A stretch of 64,000 nucleotides of DNA from Edolisoma coerulescens (taxonomy: Eukaryota; Chordata; Aves; Passeriformes; Campephagidae): assembly GCA_013397115.1 (NCBI GenBank), contig VWZW01000878.1, positions 4,621-68,620 of the forward strand, in the 5' to 3' direction. Numbering within the stretch: position 1 is the first letter of the stretch; each line of letters starts with the position of its first letter. The notes below the pieces were generated by a model. That model was not told the origin of the DNA and did not search any database. It saw only the letters and a list, made by a program, of their open reading frames with translations. This document shows, piece after piece, positions 50,779-63,695 of the stretch. The position numbers were made by a program, and so were the translations under genes.

Positions 50779-52929
50779 TCCTGCAACACAGGCGATGTTT
50801 CAGGGAGGAATAACTAAGGAAGAGAGGTCTGTTCCTTCTCTTCTCCCATGTAACCTTCTCTATCCTTCCTAAGGAAGGTAATTTATCTTTTCAAATCAGC
50901 CTCTTGTTTCATCTTTCATAATCATATGGGGCTAGACTCACACACTGGTCCAAAAGAAAATAAATTCCTTCCTGAATAATGAAATGTACAGTATATGAAG
51001 TACACTTCAGAATGGGTCTATTCCACTAAACACATTCTTTTCATGTGTGCTGGCTATTTAAGGGGAATGCAGATTCATAGGGTCACAGATTCTCTTGTCA
51101 TAACAGAGATGTGAAGAGTATAAAAGCAGGGGCACCCGGGATGAGATCTGCTAACCCTTCCTTCCCCGCTGACCCTCTGCAGTTGTACCACTAGATAGCA
51201 GTGTGCAGCAATGAATGCTGGTTCCGAAGGGGCCATGAAATACTGGCTGAGCAAACACAGCGCTTGCTCCCAAAGAGCAGGCAGGGGAAAAATGGCAGAA
51301 GGACAAAGTGGAGAAAATAATTCCCTACTGTTTTTAAACCTCAGACACTTCTCTCCCGTCTCAGTTTTTGGTTCATAAATGTGCAATTCCCTGCACTTGC
51401 TGAAAAACAAAATCAGCCCACAAGATAAAGGGAACACAAGGTGTCTTTTGTTCTTTGATTTTTCTTTTGGTGTAGAAAGGCTGCTCAGGGTATGTCAGTA
51501 CTTGCCCCGAGGGACACATGAGAGTTAACACTGGATGCTGAATCCTACAACAGTTTAATGAAAGAAGGCGTTGATGCTGGAGATGGCAGAAACTTCAAAG
51601 TCTGCTGGTGGTGTTGCTGGTGCTGCAGGCTGTGGCCACTGCCAGCATTGCTGTTGTGTCCTGACATCTGCTGTGGCCCTGTTTTGCTGTTTCCTCTATG
51701 ATAATCCCTTAACACCTGGTCCCTAGTGGAGAGAGTGGAGCTGGGCTTTTTCAGAGAAATACAGTGACTTGCATCAGATGTGCATCTATCTTAATTTACA
51801 CGTGACTAATTCATCTCACCTTGGCTAGGGACCAGGTTAGATTGATTGGTGAAATTCATTTGTGTAGTGAAAATTGAGTGAGGATTTGAATTCAAAACGA
51901 GGTCAGTCTGGCAAGAGCTGCCAGACAGGGCAGCAACTAGTAAACAGCAGGACTGGTGAGTTGAAAAGCATGTCTTAAATCAAAGGAGGGAGAGAAATCA
52001 TGGTGCCTGTAAGCTGTTTATGCCTCTTTTTACAGAGGAAAAAATTCTTCTGTGTAATGCTTGGAGGAAGTAATTCAGAACTGTACATGTGTTTTAAGTG
52101 CTCTTTCTGAGAGTAACCTCATATAATAGCCTGGTATTTACTCCCTTGCTGTCAACTTAAAAACAAAAAATGTGGTTCACATACTTTTTCTTAAATGCCC
52201 TCTTTCTTTCCAGAAGTTTTGTATTTCTGCAGAGCTCTCTGCCCTGTAGGTCATGTGTTTGGAGAGGTGTTGAAATGAAGAAGGATCAAAACCCATGTAA
52301 GATGTGGGAATAAGCTGAGGTATGGCACTGCTTTGGATGTGTAGTGACATTGCAATGAACACCACCAAATTTCCTGAGGGGGCCTTTCCCCCCTACTCCC
52401 TTTCCTGGGGGAATCCCTGTGTGCTTCCCATGTCCTTCCAGACATCCCAGTGACTGCAGCACGTTCCTGTTCCTATTCCACCCTGTCATTGTGGCCGATC
52501 CTGGCAGCCCATGAAGTGGCAGGGTTTTACATCTCCTGCTTGTCTGTCAGTGTGTCTCGAGGTACTCACCTCTGTAAGATGCCAGAGTGAATAACCCTGC
52601 TCACTCACAGCACACGAGTGCACTGCTGCTCTTTTTCCCTTGCCACGATGACATAAGCACATCCATCATACTGAGGCTGTGTGGATACTGTAGTCCTTTG
52701 CTAACAAATGCATTACTCCATTCTTTTTCATAAGATTTTACATCATGGTTATGATGCCAAATTGATTTTTGCCTTTTTGCCCTTATATATATTTTATATT
52801 CTTCATTCATATATTTGTAGCTCTGTAGCCTTTAATTGTATAACTACACAGATTTGTAGCTAGCATTTCACCTACTCTCTTAGAAAGAAAAAATACATTC
52901 CCCAGAGGCTCCAAGCCCCTGGGGACCAA
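50779..52929. other. Intergenic, no gene recognised
   Basis: Mixed sequence containing one promoter-like TATA element (see 51119). No domain-bearing open frame is seen. Confidence 0.4.
51119..51126 (+). promoter_or_regulatory. Isolated strong TATA box
   Basis: TATAAAAG is followed by a GC-rich segment (CAGGGGCACCCGGG), the arrangement of a strong core promoter. The first downstream ATG opens a short frame of about 52 codons without recognisable motif. It could be a cryptic promoter, an old LTR promoter or chance. Confidence 0.25.
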
Positions 52930-53265
52930 GGTTAAGTTTTGTGGGAACCAATGTTAAAACCAGCTTCTTGAGACACTTCTTCATAAACAAAGTTTAGTTA
53001 CTATCTAAAGGCGGGGTTTCGGAAAAGGGTCAAACCAAGGAGGAATTACCTCATCACCTATGTCTGATTAGGGATCCTTGTCAGTTATGCTAATTTGCTA
53101 AACATATAAAATTGTGCCCACTTTATGTCACGGTGTGCATCTTTGGTGCTTTTTCAGCGTGTATTCTAGCATGTTGTGCACCATAAGGATCCTTATAAAG
53201 GTAACTGCATTTTATTACCTAACTGTGTCTGGTTCATGACTTTTAGGACCAGGGAAAAATCATCA
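52930..53265 (+). mobile_element. Endogenous retroviral LTR, plus strand (boundaries approximate)
   Basis: The stretch has LTR architecture: a TATA element ATATAAAAT at 53104-53111, a promoter-proximal 'ggtgctttttcagcg' segment, a decayed poly(A) signal (TTATAAAG near 53193) after CACCATAAGGATCC, and a T-rich U5-like end. It resembles a family of bird LTRs that I know by sight. I found no clean target duplication, so the ends are estimates. No retroviral genes are present. Confidence 0.65.
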
Positions 53266-55092
53266 GTTATAAGAAATATTTTCTTCTTTTATCTCCCCTC
53301 AATTTGAGTGGAAAAGCTTTGGTGGAAAAGATGTGGTTTTTTAACATTTCTGTTTTACAGAATATGTAGATCCCATGTGGGTTATATTGTTAATTTCTCT
53401 AAGTATATGGAAATTTGGCAGTGAGTTTAATAATTTTGTCAATGGAGATTTTGCAGAGTTTTTGGAGAAGGGGACCATCGGGCTGCCCTGAACTGGACTT
53501 AGACCCACATCACACTGTTGGTTGTCTTTGGTATCAACACAGCTGTGTTGTCTCTGCATGAACATGTCCAAGCTGCTGCTAGCGGCTGTTTTAAAAGATG
53601 GCAATCAGTGTCTTGGCCCTGACAAGATTTTGGCAATCATCATGTAAGAGTCTTCCTTGTTGATTGCTGTTTGTAGGGTGAGGGAGGACAACCAAGCTGC
53701 TCCCCAGAAGGCACACTAATGGTGACTTGTGAGGGCTCTGGGTTCCAGCAGGTGTTGCTCAGGAGTGGACAGTATAAATCCTCCTTGCCTGAGGGACAAC
53801 AAAATTTGTGCCTTGCAAAAGACACCTCCTGTTCATGGGAGGAAGGTGGTAGGAATTGCAGGGAGAGGATGTAGCTCTCCATAGATAGGCCTGGTTTGCT
53901 CTCTTTGTGTGACAGATAGAATCCCTCATGGAGGGGAAGTCCTGATTAATCCTTCCTTTCTCGCATAGTTCTGAGCTTACCATCACCAGGAAGCAGGGAG
54001 AGTTTCCAGTTCCCAAGGATATCATCTCACATTATCTGCAAACTCAAGGAGATATCTTGGTACTGCTTAGCCTTTTACATTTTTACTGGGTACTAAGATC
54101 TGGGACCTTGAGCCCATGTGTGTATTGCTTATGCTTCAACGTGTGTGTGAGTTGCTCTATTACCATGTTTTCAGTCTGGTCCTCGTAATTTGATCCATTT
54201 CTAGCTAAGCAAGGATGAGGATGGGTCATCTTCTCATATTTTAAGTTGAATTAAGGGGAAAAATCAGTAGGAACACTGCAAATTCCCACAGTGCCCTCAG
54301 ATCTATGACTGTTGGACACCCTGGTCTTGCTTTGGCTTGTTGGAGATCCTGGCTAGCAGGAGGAAAGGGTAGCAGTTGATGACAGGCAAAGCAGAAGTCA
54401 GATGAGGGCTCATGCTATGACCCTAGTGTATTTTTAAAAACCAAGGATTTAATCTCTGTGCAGGCAGGAAAATTGAACCCTTATGGAAAAAAGATCTTGT
54501 CCTCACATGGAAAACTATCAGGATGCCTTTCTGTTTTCTGCGTTAAAATATGACTTGTAAAACAGAGGTACATCTCACTGGTGGGACTGCTGTGAATTGA
54601 AGTGGCTGCTTGTTTCTGTAAAAGGTAGGAGAGGGATTGCAGGTCTGAATGAAGAGGCATTGAGAAGAAATATTTCTCATAAACATTTCTATGAGATGGA
54701 TTTCTCTCCTACCCCACAGACAAGGGACACCAGGTTGCTGCAACTGCACTGACTCAGCTGTGTTGAAAACTGGGCATAGAGGCAGAGTCTCTCTCAGTTG
54801 TTACCCGTGGTCACCCTCCTGACTGGGAAGGGAATTAATGACAGACCTTCTGTTTAACATGGCCAAGTTCTTAGTAACAGGAGCTTATTTATTTCACTTT
54901 ATGTTCCTCTTAGCCTTATGTAGTTTATGCCTGTCAGTTACTGTCTGTTTGGGATTAATCTGAAGTGCTGTTCCAAAGGTCATTTAATACCAAAGACATA
55001 AGATATACTTGTGTTTGGACAGGGTAGGACAACTTTGTGAATTCAGGCCGACTCTTCTCAGGAGCATCTGTCTTAGATTGCTGCTGCCACAA
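53266..55092. other. Intergenic, no gene recognised
   Basis: No repeat family or coding region is recognised. A few minus-strand open frames of 68-88 codons appear to be chance. Confidence 0.4.
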
Positions 55093-55530
55093 TGCATCAA
55101 GGAAGAGGAATTTCCTTAATAACTGAAGCAAGACTGTGTCACTGCTTTGTGGAGAACACTCGCTGCTCTCAGCCCTACTATGAGCTCTTGATAGCTCTGG
55201 GGCCAGGGAAGTGTGTAGTTATGATACAGAAGCAGCAGAAAAATCCTGCAGCTTTTAATTTATGTCTTTCATCTTTTTTCTCCTTCTCATTTCTGAATCA
55301 TCTCTATGGATTGCATCAAGGAAGAGGAATTTCCTTAATAACTGAAGCAAGACTGTGTCACTGCTTTGTGGAGAACACTCGCTGCTCTCAGCCCTACTAT
55401 GAGCTCTTGATAGCTCTGGGGCCAGGGAAGTGTGTAGTTATGATACAGAAGCAGCAGAAAAATCCTGCAGCTTTTAATTTATGTCTTTCATCTTTTTTCT
55501 CCTTCTCATTTCTGAATCATCTCTATGGAT
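55093..55530. repeat. Exact tandem duplication, 2 x 219 bp
   Basis: Unit one is 55093-55311 and unit two is 55312-55530. Reading the bases side by side I find no difference between them. The unit starts TGCATCAAGG and ends CTCTATGGAT. Because 219 is divisible by three, an open frame runs through both units and makes a 158-codon frame with an internal 73-residue repeat. That frame shows no known motif and I do not call it a gene. Identity implies a very recent duplication or an assembly error. Confidence 0.95.
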
Positions 55531-58500
55531 TACAAAGGATTTGCTGTAGTGCCGATCCTAGAGCTTGACAGAGGTACAAGGTGTTAAGGATCCCTGCTAT
55601 CTCTGGACAGGGCCAGGTTATCCAGCCCCTTCAGCCATGTCCTGGGGGTGCAGGCAGTCCTGTCAATACTGCCCAGCATGGTAAGAAGGGGGGCATTCCC
55701 TGCTTCCATAACCTTTCAGTCATGGAATTCACTTCTGTTGTGCTTGTATAGACAGTTGTGGTGTTTAAACTGAGCTTTGAATATTTGAACAAAAGTATAG
55801 AGTGAAAGCCTCTTGAGCCAGACCTTTTCTTCTATAGGCAAAGGAATGGACTTTGTCTCCAGGTGCCTTCATGAGCCCTGGTACATAAGACCAGACCTGA
55901 CTCCCATGATGGGAGCAGTTTGTATTATCAAAAGCAGTGCTGTAAATGCCAAAAGAAATAAGGAATGAGAGACACTGGCCCTAAGACAACAAAAGCCATT
56001 TTATGTCTTAAGTGTCTGCCACACTAAAATCAACAGACATTTAAGTGCCAATAGGAGAAATACCAGAGTGTTTGAGCATAAACTGATTGTTTCTGTGTCT
56101 CAAATATCTGGAGGTCCCTTCTATTTACAGCATTGTGGATGGCAGGTCCTCTAAAGCACAGGTAAAGAATTACCACCAAATGTAAGAGACAAGATCAAAT
56201 GGATTAAAAGTTAAATCCAGTGTTTTAAGTGTTTTGGTTGAGATTTCCTAGGGTTGCTAATAAACAGTAGTTGTAACAGTGACTCTGTTACTTAAGAACT
56301 GTACACTGGTGTTTAATTTGGGCCTCAAAAATGTATCTGCTTTTCTATTGACATATTATCCTCAAACAAATCCGTAAACTGTGTTTGATGAGGTGAATTC
56401 CACTTCTCATTACTGGCAGTCTGCATGTAGTACACATGGTAGCAAAGCCAATGTGCTGGCTGGACTACTATTTTAAGTAGTTCTGTGGGGGTTTTTTCTT
56501 GCTTGGCTTGATGGATGAGCTATTGACGAGAAAGAAAGTGAAAAACATGGGCAGACAAAACAGAAATTTGTTTGACTGTTTACTAGCTTTCAGTAATGAG
56601 TTCATAACAGTTCAAGTGATATGGAGGGGTGGACATCCTTTAGGGAAAATATAGTCATAGCTATCAGGAATTTAGGTGGGCTTCATGCATCCACATCTTC
56701 TGCCTCAGGGGTTGCATAACTGCAAAAGTATCTAAATTCATACCTTCCTGGCCTGGTCAATTTAGCTACCCTCTGGAAATTCTCTTTCATGGAAAAAGCC
56801 ACTCTCTAAACAGAACAAAACCCCACTAAGGGATGAGAAGGCCAAGGCTAAGAATTCTTCCTAAACAAGAGATGTCAGACACCTACAATGTTGAGCAGTT
56901 AATGACTCAGTGACTTAAATTACAGATGCTATTTTCCAGGCATTGGGCCCATTTCAAAGACCAAGAAATCGGGTTCTGAATGCAGAATTACTTCAAAATT
57001 TGTCACAAAAAGACTGGTTGATTTGTTTCTTAAGGGAGTTTCCAGTTATTATCTAAGGCTTTTAAGTCTTCGGCTCAAGAAGTTCTGAAAAGCTGAACTA
57101 TGGATGTTTTGTTGCATGTACCAGAGAGAATAACCCCTATCCTTTTGGAAAATGCTTTCTGTTCCTGTGGAGGCAGGATGAAGATGAGTGGTCTGTTACT
57201 TATCCCTCCATCTCATGGATTTCTCTGTACAACCCTGATGGGGTCTGTGTTTAGGTCTTGTTTTTCTCAGGAGTGCTGTACCCTCAGGATGTGCCTGGGC
57301 AGGATAGAGGCATGACAATGGCTTCTCTGTCAGACTGACCTGCTGAGTGGGTGTAGTTTGGACACATAAAGCTGAGACAAGAAAGTGCTTGAAGAGCACA
57401 AGATGTGTTGTAAAAGGAAGCTACACTATGGGTATGTCTGCACCAGTTTTAGCAAACAGCCCGAGAGTGCTCTGCCAGAGTGGACACGATTGCCCTGGCT
57501 GCACGTAGGCTGTGCATCCCCGTTTGCTCAACCTCTGTCAAGTCCCAATCTACATTACCTTTCACTGAGGCTTGCTGCTTCCTCCTAAGTGCAGCTCCAC
57601 ATTTCCTGAGTTGAGGCAGCTTGTTGCAGAGGCAAGATCACGATTCCCCAGCAGCTCATCCCAGTCTAAGTTGGACTCTCCTCCCTGCACAGCTGTGTGA
57701 TTCTGCCTCCTACCCTGCCACTAGGACACAGGCAGTTGTGGGGTGAGACAGGGCAGTAAAGGAGTTGTCTGAAAGTCAACTCAACATGGGGTGGGTGTGT
57801 GTGTCCAAGCAGAAAGCGGGACTGCATCAGCCCTACAAAATCAGCTGAGATTGTTTTGAAACCTCTCACTTGTCTGAAATAGATGGAGGACACGGCTGCA
57901 GGGTATTTCTGCCTGAGGAGTTGTGCACACTAGCGTCTGACACCCCAGTACCTAACCCTGGGGTGAGGAAGGTGAGGATCATGTCTGTAGCACAGATATG
58001 TAACGTGAGACAGATGACTTATCTGAGATACTGCTTTTTCAATGCTTAACTTACTGCATCAGTCTCCAAAGCACATGACAGGGAGGGGAAAACAACCTAG
58101 GGAGCCCAGCAGCTAGCTGCTAGCCAGGAGGGCAGCCCTGGAATGAATAAAATATGCTTCAGCTTCCTGTTAAACACTGACCAGATGCTTCTAAGTGCTG
58201 GCCTATAAATCCTTTCCCACAACAAAATACACTGCAAGTGGAAATACTTGTTTGTGAAAGGGGAGAATTTACAAGTCTGTGGTGCTCAGCTCCTGAGCTG
58301 ATGGGAAACATAGGAGGTGAGGTATTAACACGCGTCTGTGTCGGCACCCACAGCGCTGCTGTCAATGAACCATGAGTGAAATGATGTGCTCCACCTGGTA
58401 CCAGCAAGTAACCAGCCACTAGTCATATTCACCTCATATACACTTCCATTTTAATTGCCCAGCATCTGTGCTGTCACCTTATTCCCCACAGGCTGACAAG

Positions 58501-59506
58501 GAGTTAAATTAGTACACATCGTAAAATGAGGCAAGCCATCACGCCTGAAGTTAATACAGCATTCTTGCTCCAAGGTCTCAGAGTGGACTCACATTCCTGT
58601 GGGGAACATACTCTGTTAATGCTTCTGGAAAGCTTTTCTCAGCTGTAAGGCTGTGAATCAGTCTGTACTTCCTCTGGGTAAGGAAGCAGCTTCTCTCGAA
58701 TGGTTACCTTGCATCTCTGTGGAGGATTTTAGGAGTGCGATTTGACTTCACAAAGTGGGGGAGTGTGGACTTGAACAGTACCTGCCTCTATCTCATCTAG
58801 GAAATCTTCATTCCTGAGTTGCTTATCAAATAGATCAGATACCTCATCTTTCCAAAACTGAAAAGTCAGCTGCCCTCATGAGCATCAAGGAGACATTAAA
58901 TCCTGCCAAGAAACTGAGAGTCTTGCACCTGAAATGATGTATCCATCCTTTGTGACAGCATTTAATCTCTTTTTGTCCCCCACAGAAGGAAGAATAAAGA
59001 ATTTTTCAGCTGCTAAAGCTTTAACTAGCAGATATCTTGAGAAAAGAGGACAATTCTAGAATACCCACATAAACACTCCCATTGCCCATCCTAATTTTCT
59101 TGCTGGGTCAAAACTCAGCAAAGATCCTTGAGGAAGGGAAAGGAAACAGCAGAAAGCCAAATAATAGGTGCTTCACTTGTGTCTGGCTGCCTGTGCTGCG
59201 ACAAGATGGAATGAGTCACTGGGTTAAAATGACAGGCTGGAGCTCTTTATTTAAGAATATCATGTTTTCAATGGTGTATGCTACTGGTAAATATGAAGGG
59301 CTGAAAACCTAATTCCAAGGGAGCAGGAATAAGTGACCTTTTTTACTTCACTAAGGCCTAAATATCACCCCAACATTCGCAAAGATTGGAGAATACATTA
59401 TTGTGAAGATACTGCCCTCTTTCCATACATTTCAAATAGAACAGCTGAGGGGTTTTCCTCGATGCTAAAGGTCTGCATGGCACTGATTTCCCTTGAATCC
59501 TGATAC
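55531..59506. other. Intergenic, no gene recognised
   Basis: About 4 kb of mixed sequence with short overlapping open frames. I recognised no repeat or exon. Confidence 0.4.
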
Positions 59507-60044
59507 TGAAATCAGCCAGATAGAAACTTTCTAACACAGTTTTGAGTATTAAAAAGTAGGAATTTTTTATTGCAGCAAGCTGGTCGCTCAGAGGATCCTT
59601 CCTCTAATCAAGTGCCCCAAGCATGGGGGCACTCATGTTTACCAAGCAGGTAAACAGAGTTTCGATCATATACACTGATTACATATTAATTGGCTATCCA
59701 CACTTAATTGATGCTTATGTATTACTTTATTTTACACAGTTGTACCCCTTATTGGAAGTCCTTACTCGGTTCTTTGGGGTCTGTCTTCAACGTCTGGTGT
59801 TCTTTTTAGGTGGCTGTTCCTCGACCCCCACTTTTGAGTAAGCACAATATCATTGTTTTGCATAACTTCTGCTTTGTCAGCCTTGCAGAGCTGAGCTGGC
59901 ATCCTGCTTGCGTTTTGGATGACTCCTCTTTGCCTAAGTTAGGTTCTTTATCTACTGCTCCAAGGCTGTGCTGTTCTGTTCTACTGTCCTTATCTGAGTA
60001 AAGCACTGTTTTGTTCTACTGTCCTTATCATCCTTCTCCAAACA
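59507..60044 (-). mobile_element. Probable endogenous retroviral LTR, minus strand
   Basis: Read on the minus strand, the right end begins TGTTTGGAGAAGG. An exact AATAAA lies near 59568 after a GGATCC...GACCAGCTTGC segment, followed by a short U5-like end. This is the R-U5 layout of many avian LTRs. The direct repeat of TGTTCTACTGTCCTTATC at the right end (59974-60029) lies in the U3-like part. No target duplication was found and the ends are approximate. Confidence 0.5.
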
Positions 60045-61116
60045 AAGAAGTTCAGGGAAAGCTCAAATCCTTGCAATTTCAAAGAATTTTCTTCATCGAT
60101 TTAAAAGTTAAGCTGTAAGAGGTGTGGGAGAAGTACTGAGAACAGAGAACTCTGAGCATCTTCAAGGATCAATTCCATAGGATGTATTCATCAAAAGGAA
60201 AAAATAAACACTCTTATGACTGAGAATGAAATAGAATTTGCCTTTTTTTTTTTAAATAATCTAAGACATCTTATTAATTGTACAATGCAGAAAGAACTGG
60301 ATTTTCTTTGCAAGAGTTGGGTTAAACCTCAAAACCAGACTGGCTTGTGAATACAGCTAAAACAACTATTTCAGGTTTAATAGGATTCATTGCATGTTTC
60401 CACATTTCTTTCTGGCCTGAACCCATTTTGAGAAAATGCAGTCTGAACCTAGTGATAACAGAAGGAAATAAATCTATTTTAATTAAAAATAGAATCACAA
60501 TCCCCTAAAGCAAGATAATAAGTTATTCTCTTGCGCTGAAAATAAGCTGACCAGATTTCTGAATGACAAATCTAGGGTATTGTGAAGCAGGTGCTGTGAT
60601 GTCTTATCAGAAATTGGAGGAGGAATGTTACACTGACAAGAGAAAAAGAATTTTTATGGTTTTACATACAAGTAAGTACTAATATCTGAACACAGCATGG
60701 CTGTATGGTAAATAATTACATGTTTCTCTGATTGTAAAATCTAAGGGGAATACTAAGAAATTCCAGTTTCCACAGAAGTATATCTGAACAGCAGTAGAAG
60801 CATAGCTTATTTAGAGATCTACTATTATTAATGTGCTTGATATAATATGCCAAATAAAAATCACTGTGAAAGTGATTTACTATGGTGTTAGTAATTTGGT
60901 GTGGTGGGAGTGTTGACAATGTGTCCCAAGATAGAATCCCTCCAGTCTTAAAACTCTATTAACCAGAAAGGGATGTGGCTATTGCCAAGGATGACTGTGT
61001 CCAGATCTGATTTATCCATATTCGTTTTTTGTAAATTATCCTCCTTGTAGCTCAAATGTGTTTGTGTCTGCACAGGATATTTCTGTGGGGAATACTTTTT
61101 TCAGAAAACTGTGGTG
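60045..61116. other. Intergenic, no gene recognised
   Basis: AT-rich DNA between two LTRs, with no gene recognised. Confidence 0.4.
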
Positions 61117-61707
61117 TGTGCTGATTTTGGCTGGGACAGAATTAATTTTCTTCACAGCAGCTAGTGTGTGGCTGTGTTTTGGATTTGTGATGGAAAGAAT
61201 GTTGGAAACACAGGGATGTTTTAGCTACTGCTGGGCAGTGCTGGCACAGAGTCAGGGCCTTTCCTGCTCTGCATCCCACCCCACCAGTGAGGAGGCTGGG
61301 GGTGCACAGGGAGCTGGGAGGGGACACAGTCAGGACAGTTAACCCTAACCGACCCAAAGGATTCTCCAGACCATATGGCATCATAGTCAGCAATAAATTG
61401 GGGGATGAAGGGCAAGAGAGGTTGTTGGAGTGATGAGTTTTGTCTTCCCAAGCCATTGTTATGTGTGATGGAAGCCTGCTTTCCTGGGGATAGCTGGACA
61501 CCTTCCCGCCCTTGGGACCAGAGAGTGAATTCATTGTTTTGCTTTGTTTGCATGCACAACTTTTGCTTTCCTATTAAACTGCCTTTATCTCAACCCCCAA
61601 GTTTTCTCATTTTTACTCTGCTGATTCTCTCCTCCATCCCACTTGGGGGAAGTGAGTGAGTGGCTGTGTGGGGCTTTGTTCCTGGTTGGGGTTAAATCAT
61701 GACGACA
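61117..61707 (+). mobile_element. Solo LTR of a bird ERVL-like family, plus strand
   Basis: It begins TGTGCTGATTTTGGCTGGG and ends near GGGGTTAAATCATGACGACA, both typical of a widespread avian LTR family. Inside are an AATAAAT element in TATA position (near 61392), a poly(A)-type ATTAAA at 61573-61578 followed by CTGCCTTTATCTCAACCC, and a C-rich block before the end. I found no target duplication. No internal retroviral genes are present. Open frames in it are by-products. Confidence 0.8.
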
Positions 61708-62293
61708 TATATGAAAAAAGACAGGGAATACTTGCCAACTCACATGTTGAATAAGCATGTATGTGTAAGGAGAGCTGTTCAACATCCTTCCTGCCTACTT
61801 ACTGCTGGTGTTGCCACAACAGAACAAAGTCACCGCGTGGTTTTATTCTTTCCACCCTCGAACTCTGCCAACTTGCATTGGAGCCAGAGCTGCTCCTTGG
61901 CTGTCTTCAGCAGCTGGTGGAAGTGGCAGTTCAGCTGGGTCAGGGTTGTTTGTGTTTGCTCTGGATCCAGTGGGCATTTGCACATGTACTGAAGTATGGC
62001 TAGTGGGAAATCTCACCAAAATCAGTTGCATGCACATGATTAAAGTCCCTCACAAGCACAAATGCTCTTCCTTGGGACTGACACCTGCTGGTAAGTGAAA
62101 TGCATCAGTTCCATTACTACTAAATATCAGCATACGTCTTGCACAGAATGCTCTTCCCACCATCCTTGGAAGGAGAGAAAAAGAATACCTTCAGGCCCTA
62201 CAAGACCTGAGTGACAGCTGAGCATCCTGAATACTTATAAACATGTGCGTCCTGCCTCTCCTCTCTGTAGGGGTGCTGGGAAAATTTGGTTCT
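61708..62293. other. Spacer between two LTRs
   Basis: About 590 bases lacking a recognised gene. Several overlapping open frames on both strands (64-97 codons) have no motif. Confidence 0.4.
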
Positions 62294-62298
62294 CTCTA

Positions 62299-63690
62299 TG
62301 TGTTGCTTTAACACAGCCTGATTTTTTTGGTGGGTGGGGGAGGAGGGGAAAGCCACAGAAGTGGCTTCTGTGAGAAGCTGCTAGAAGTTTCCACTATGTC
62401 CAGCAGAGCCAATCTCTGATGGCTCTGAAGATGGACATGCTTGTAGCCCAATTAGAGAAGTTGGTAACGTCTCTGTGATGACATATTTAAGAGGGAAATC
62501 CAAACCGCGCAGCGTCAGTTTTTCCCGTGGTGGCAAGACGCCGCCACCAGGGCCATCCTGGTGCCGTGTGGCCATGTGACCGTCACGGCTGCGCAGCTGC
62601 TGCCATCTGGGCACGGCCCATGGCGAGAGTTGCCTGCCTGGCCACCCCTAGCCAGCCGTGCTCAGCTTCTCCTTTTCGGCGCCCCGCATGAAGAGAGGCG
62701 TTGAATGGCACCGGTGCCACGGCGGCCACAGCTGCCCATGCAGTGGCGGCAGGGGCCACGTGGCCGGCAGAGGAAACATGGCGAGCAATTCCCCGACGCA
62801 GAACCTAGGCAAAATCAACGTCTCAGCGCTGCGAAATCCTGCAGAAATCTTTGAACTGGTGGGATTTGTTTGCAATGGTACTTACGAGCAGCAATTTTTT
62901 TTCCTCTTAGTCAGGGAAAGAGGAAGAAGTGAGGACGTGGAAAAAGACAACATGATGACACCAAGAAAGAGTGACGCTCCAAGTGTCAGAGTCGAGATCT
63001 CTCTGCAAGCCGTGCTGAGGACTATAATGAAACAGACTTCTCCCTGTAATCCATGAAGTCTGTGGGGGGATGCAGAGATCCACTCGCAGCCTGTGAGAAA
63101 AGGTGCTCACGCCAGAGTGGGTAGATGCTAGAAAAAGCTGTAATCCAATGAGAGACCCAAACAGAGAGAGAGGACCCTCACTTCCAGAGATAGAAAAAGA
63201 GAGCCCTTGCTTCCAAACTAGAGCAACTTATCCTTAAAAGACTACACCCCATGGACTAAGCGACCCACACCATGGCAGTTTTGAGAAGACTGCGGGACTG
63301 CTACTCGTGAAATTAAAACCACGTTGGAAAAGTTCACAGGGAACTGTCTCCCATGGGAAGGATCCCATGGCATAGCAGAAGAGACTCCTCTCCCTAAGTG
63401 AACTGAAGAAAGATCTTGAGTGATGAATTGACTTAACACTCCCACACCATCTCCCTGCGCTGTCGGTGAGAAGGAGGGAGGGGCTGTGGGGGAAAAAAGG
63501 TGTTTTAAAGGCTTATTTTATTCCTCATTATCCTTCTCTGACTCTGTTAATAATAAATTTACTTTATACCTTTAAGTTTGAGCCTATTTTGCCCTTAGAA
63601 TGTTTTCTCCCAATCCTTATCTCAACTCATGAACCCTTCTTTATGATTTTCATGGATGCCTGGTATTCTAACCAGTGTCACACCACGACA
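62299..63690 (+). mobile_element. Long solo LTR (1392 bp), plus strand, with 5-bp target duplication
   Basis: The element starts TGTGTTGCTTTAACACAG and ends CACCACGACA. It is flanked by CTCTA on both sides (62294-62298 and 63691-63695). Within it are a TATA-like ATATTTAA at 62483-62490, a CpG-rich section (62505-62830), repeated 'gatgcagagatccac'/'ccacgccagag'-type units, and AATAAA at 63552-63557. Long LTRs with such reiterated units are frequent in songbird-type genomes (recalled, not searched). The 132-codon frame 62658-63056 lies entirely inside and is not called as a gene. No gag, pol or env is present. Confidence 0.85.
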
Positions 63691-63695
63691 CTCTA

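Noticed and set aside
55092..55568. 158-codon frame with two 73-residue repeats as a repeat protein gene
   Set aside because: The frame is explained by a 219-bp DNA duplication; the single unit has no motif, signal peptide or splice context.
61105..61715. A target-site duplication around the 61.1 kb LTR
   Set aside because: Several end choices were compared and no matching 4-6 bp flanks were found; mutation or imprecise ends are likely.
62658..63056. 132-codon frame as a host gene
   Set aside because: It lies wholly inside an LTR delimited by a 5-bp target duplication.
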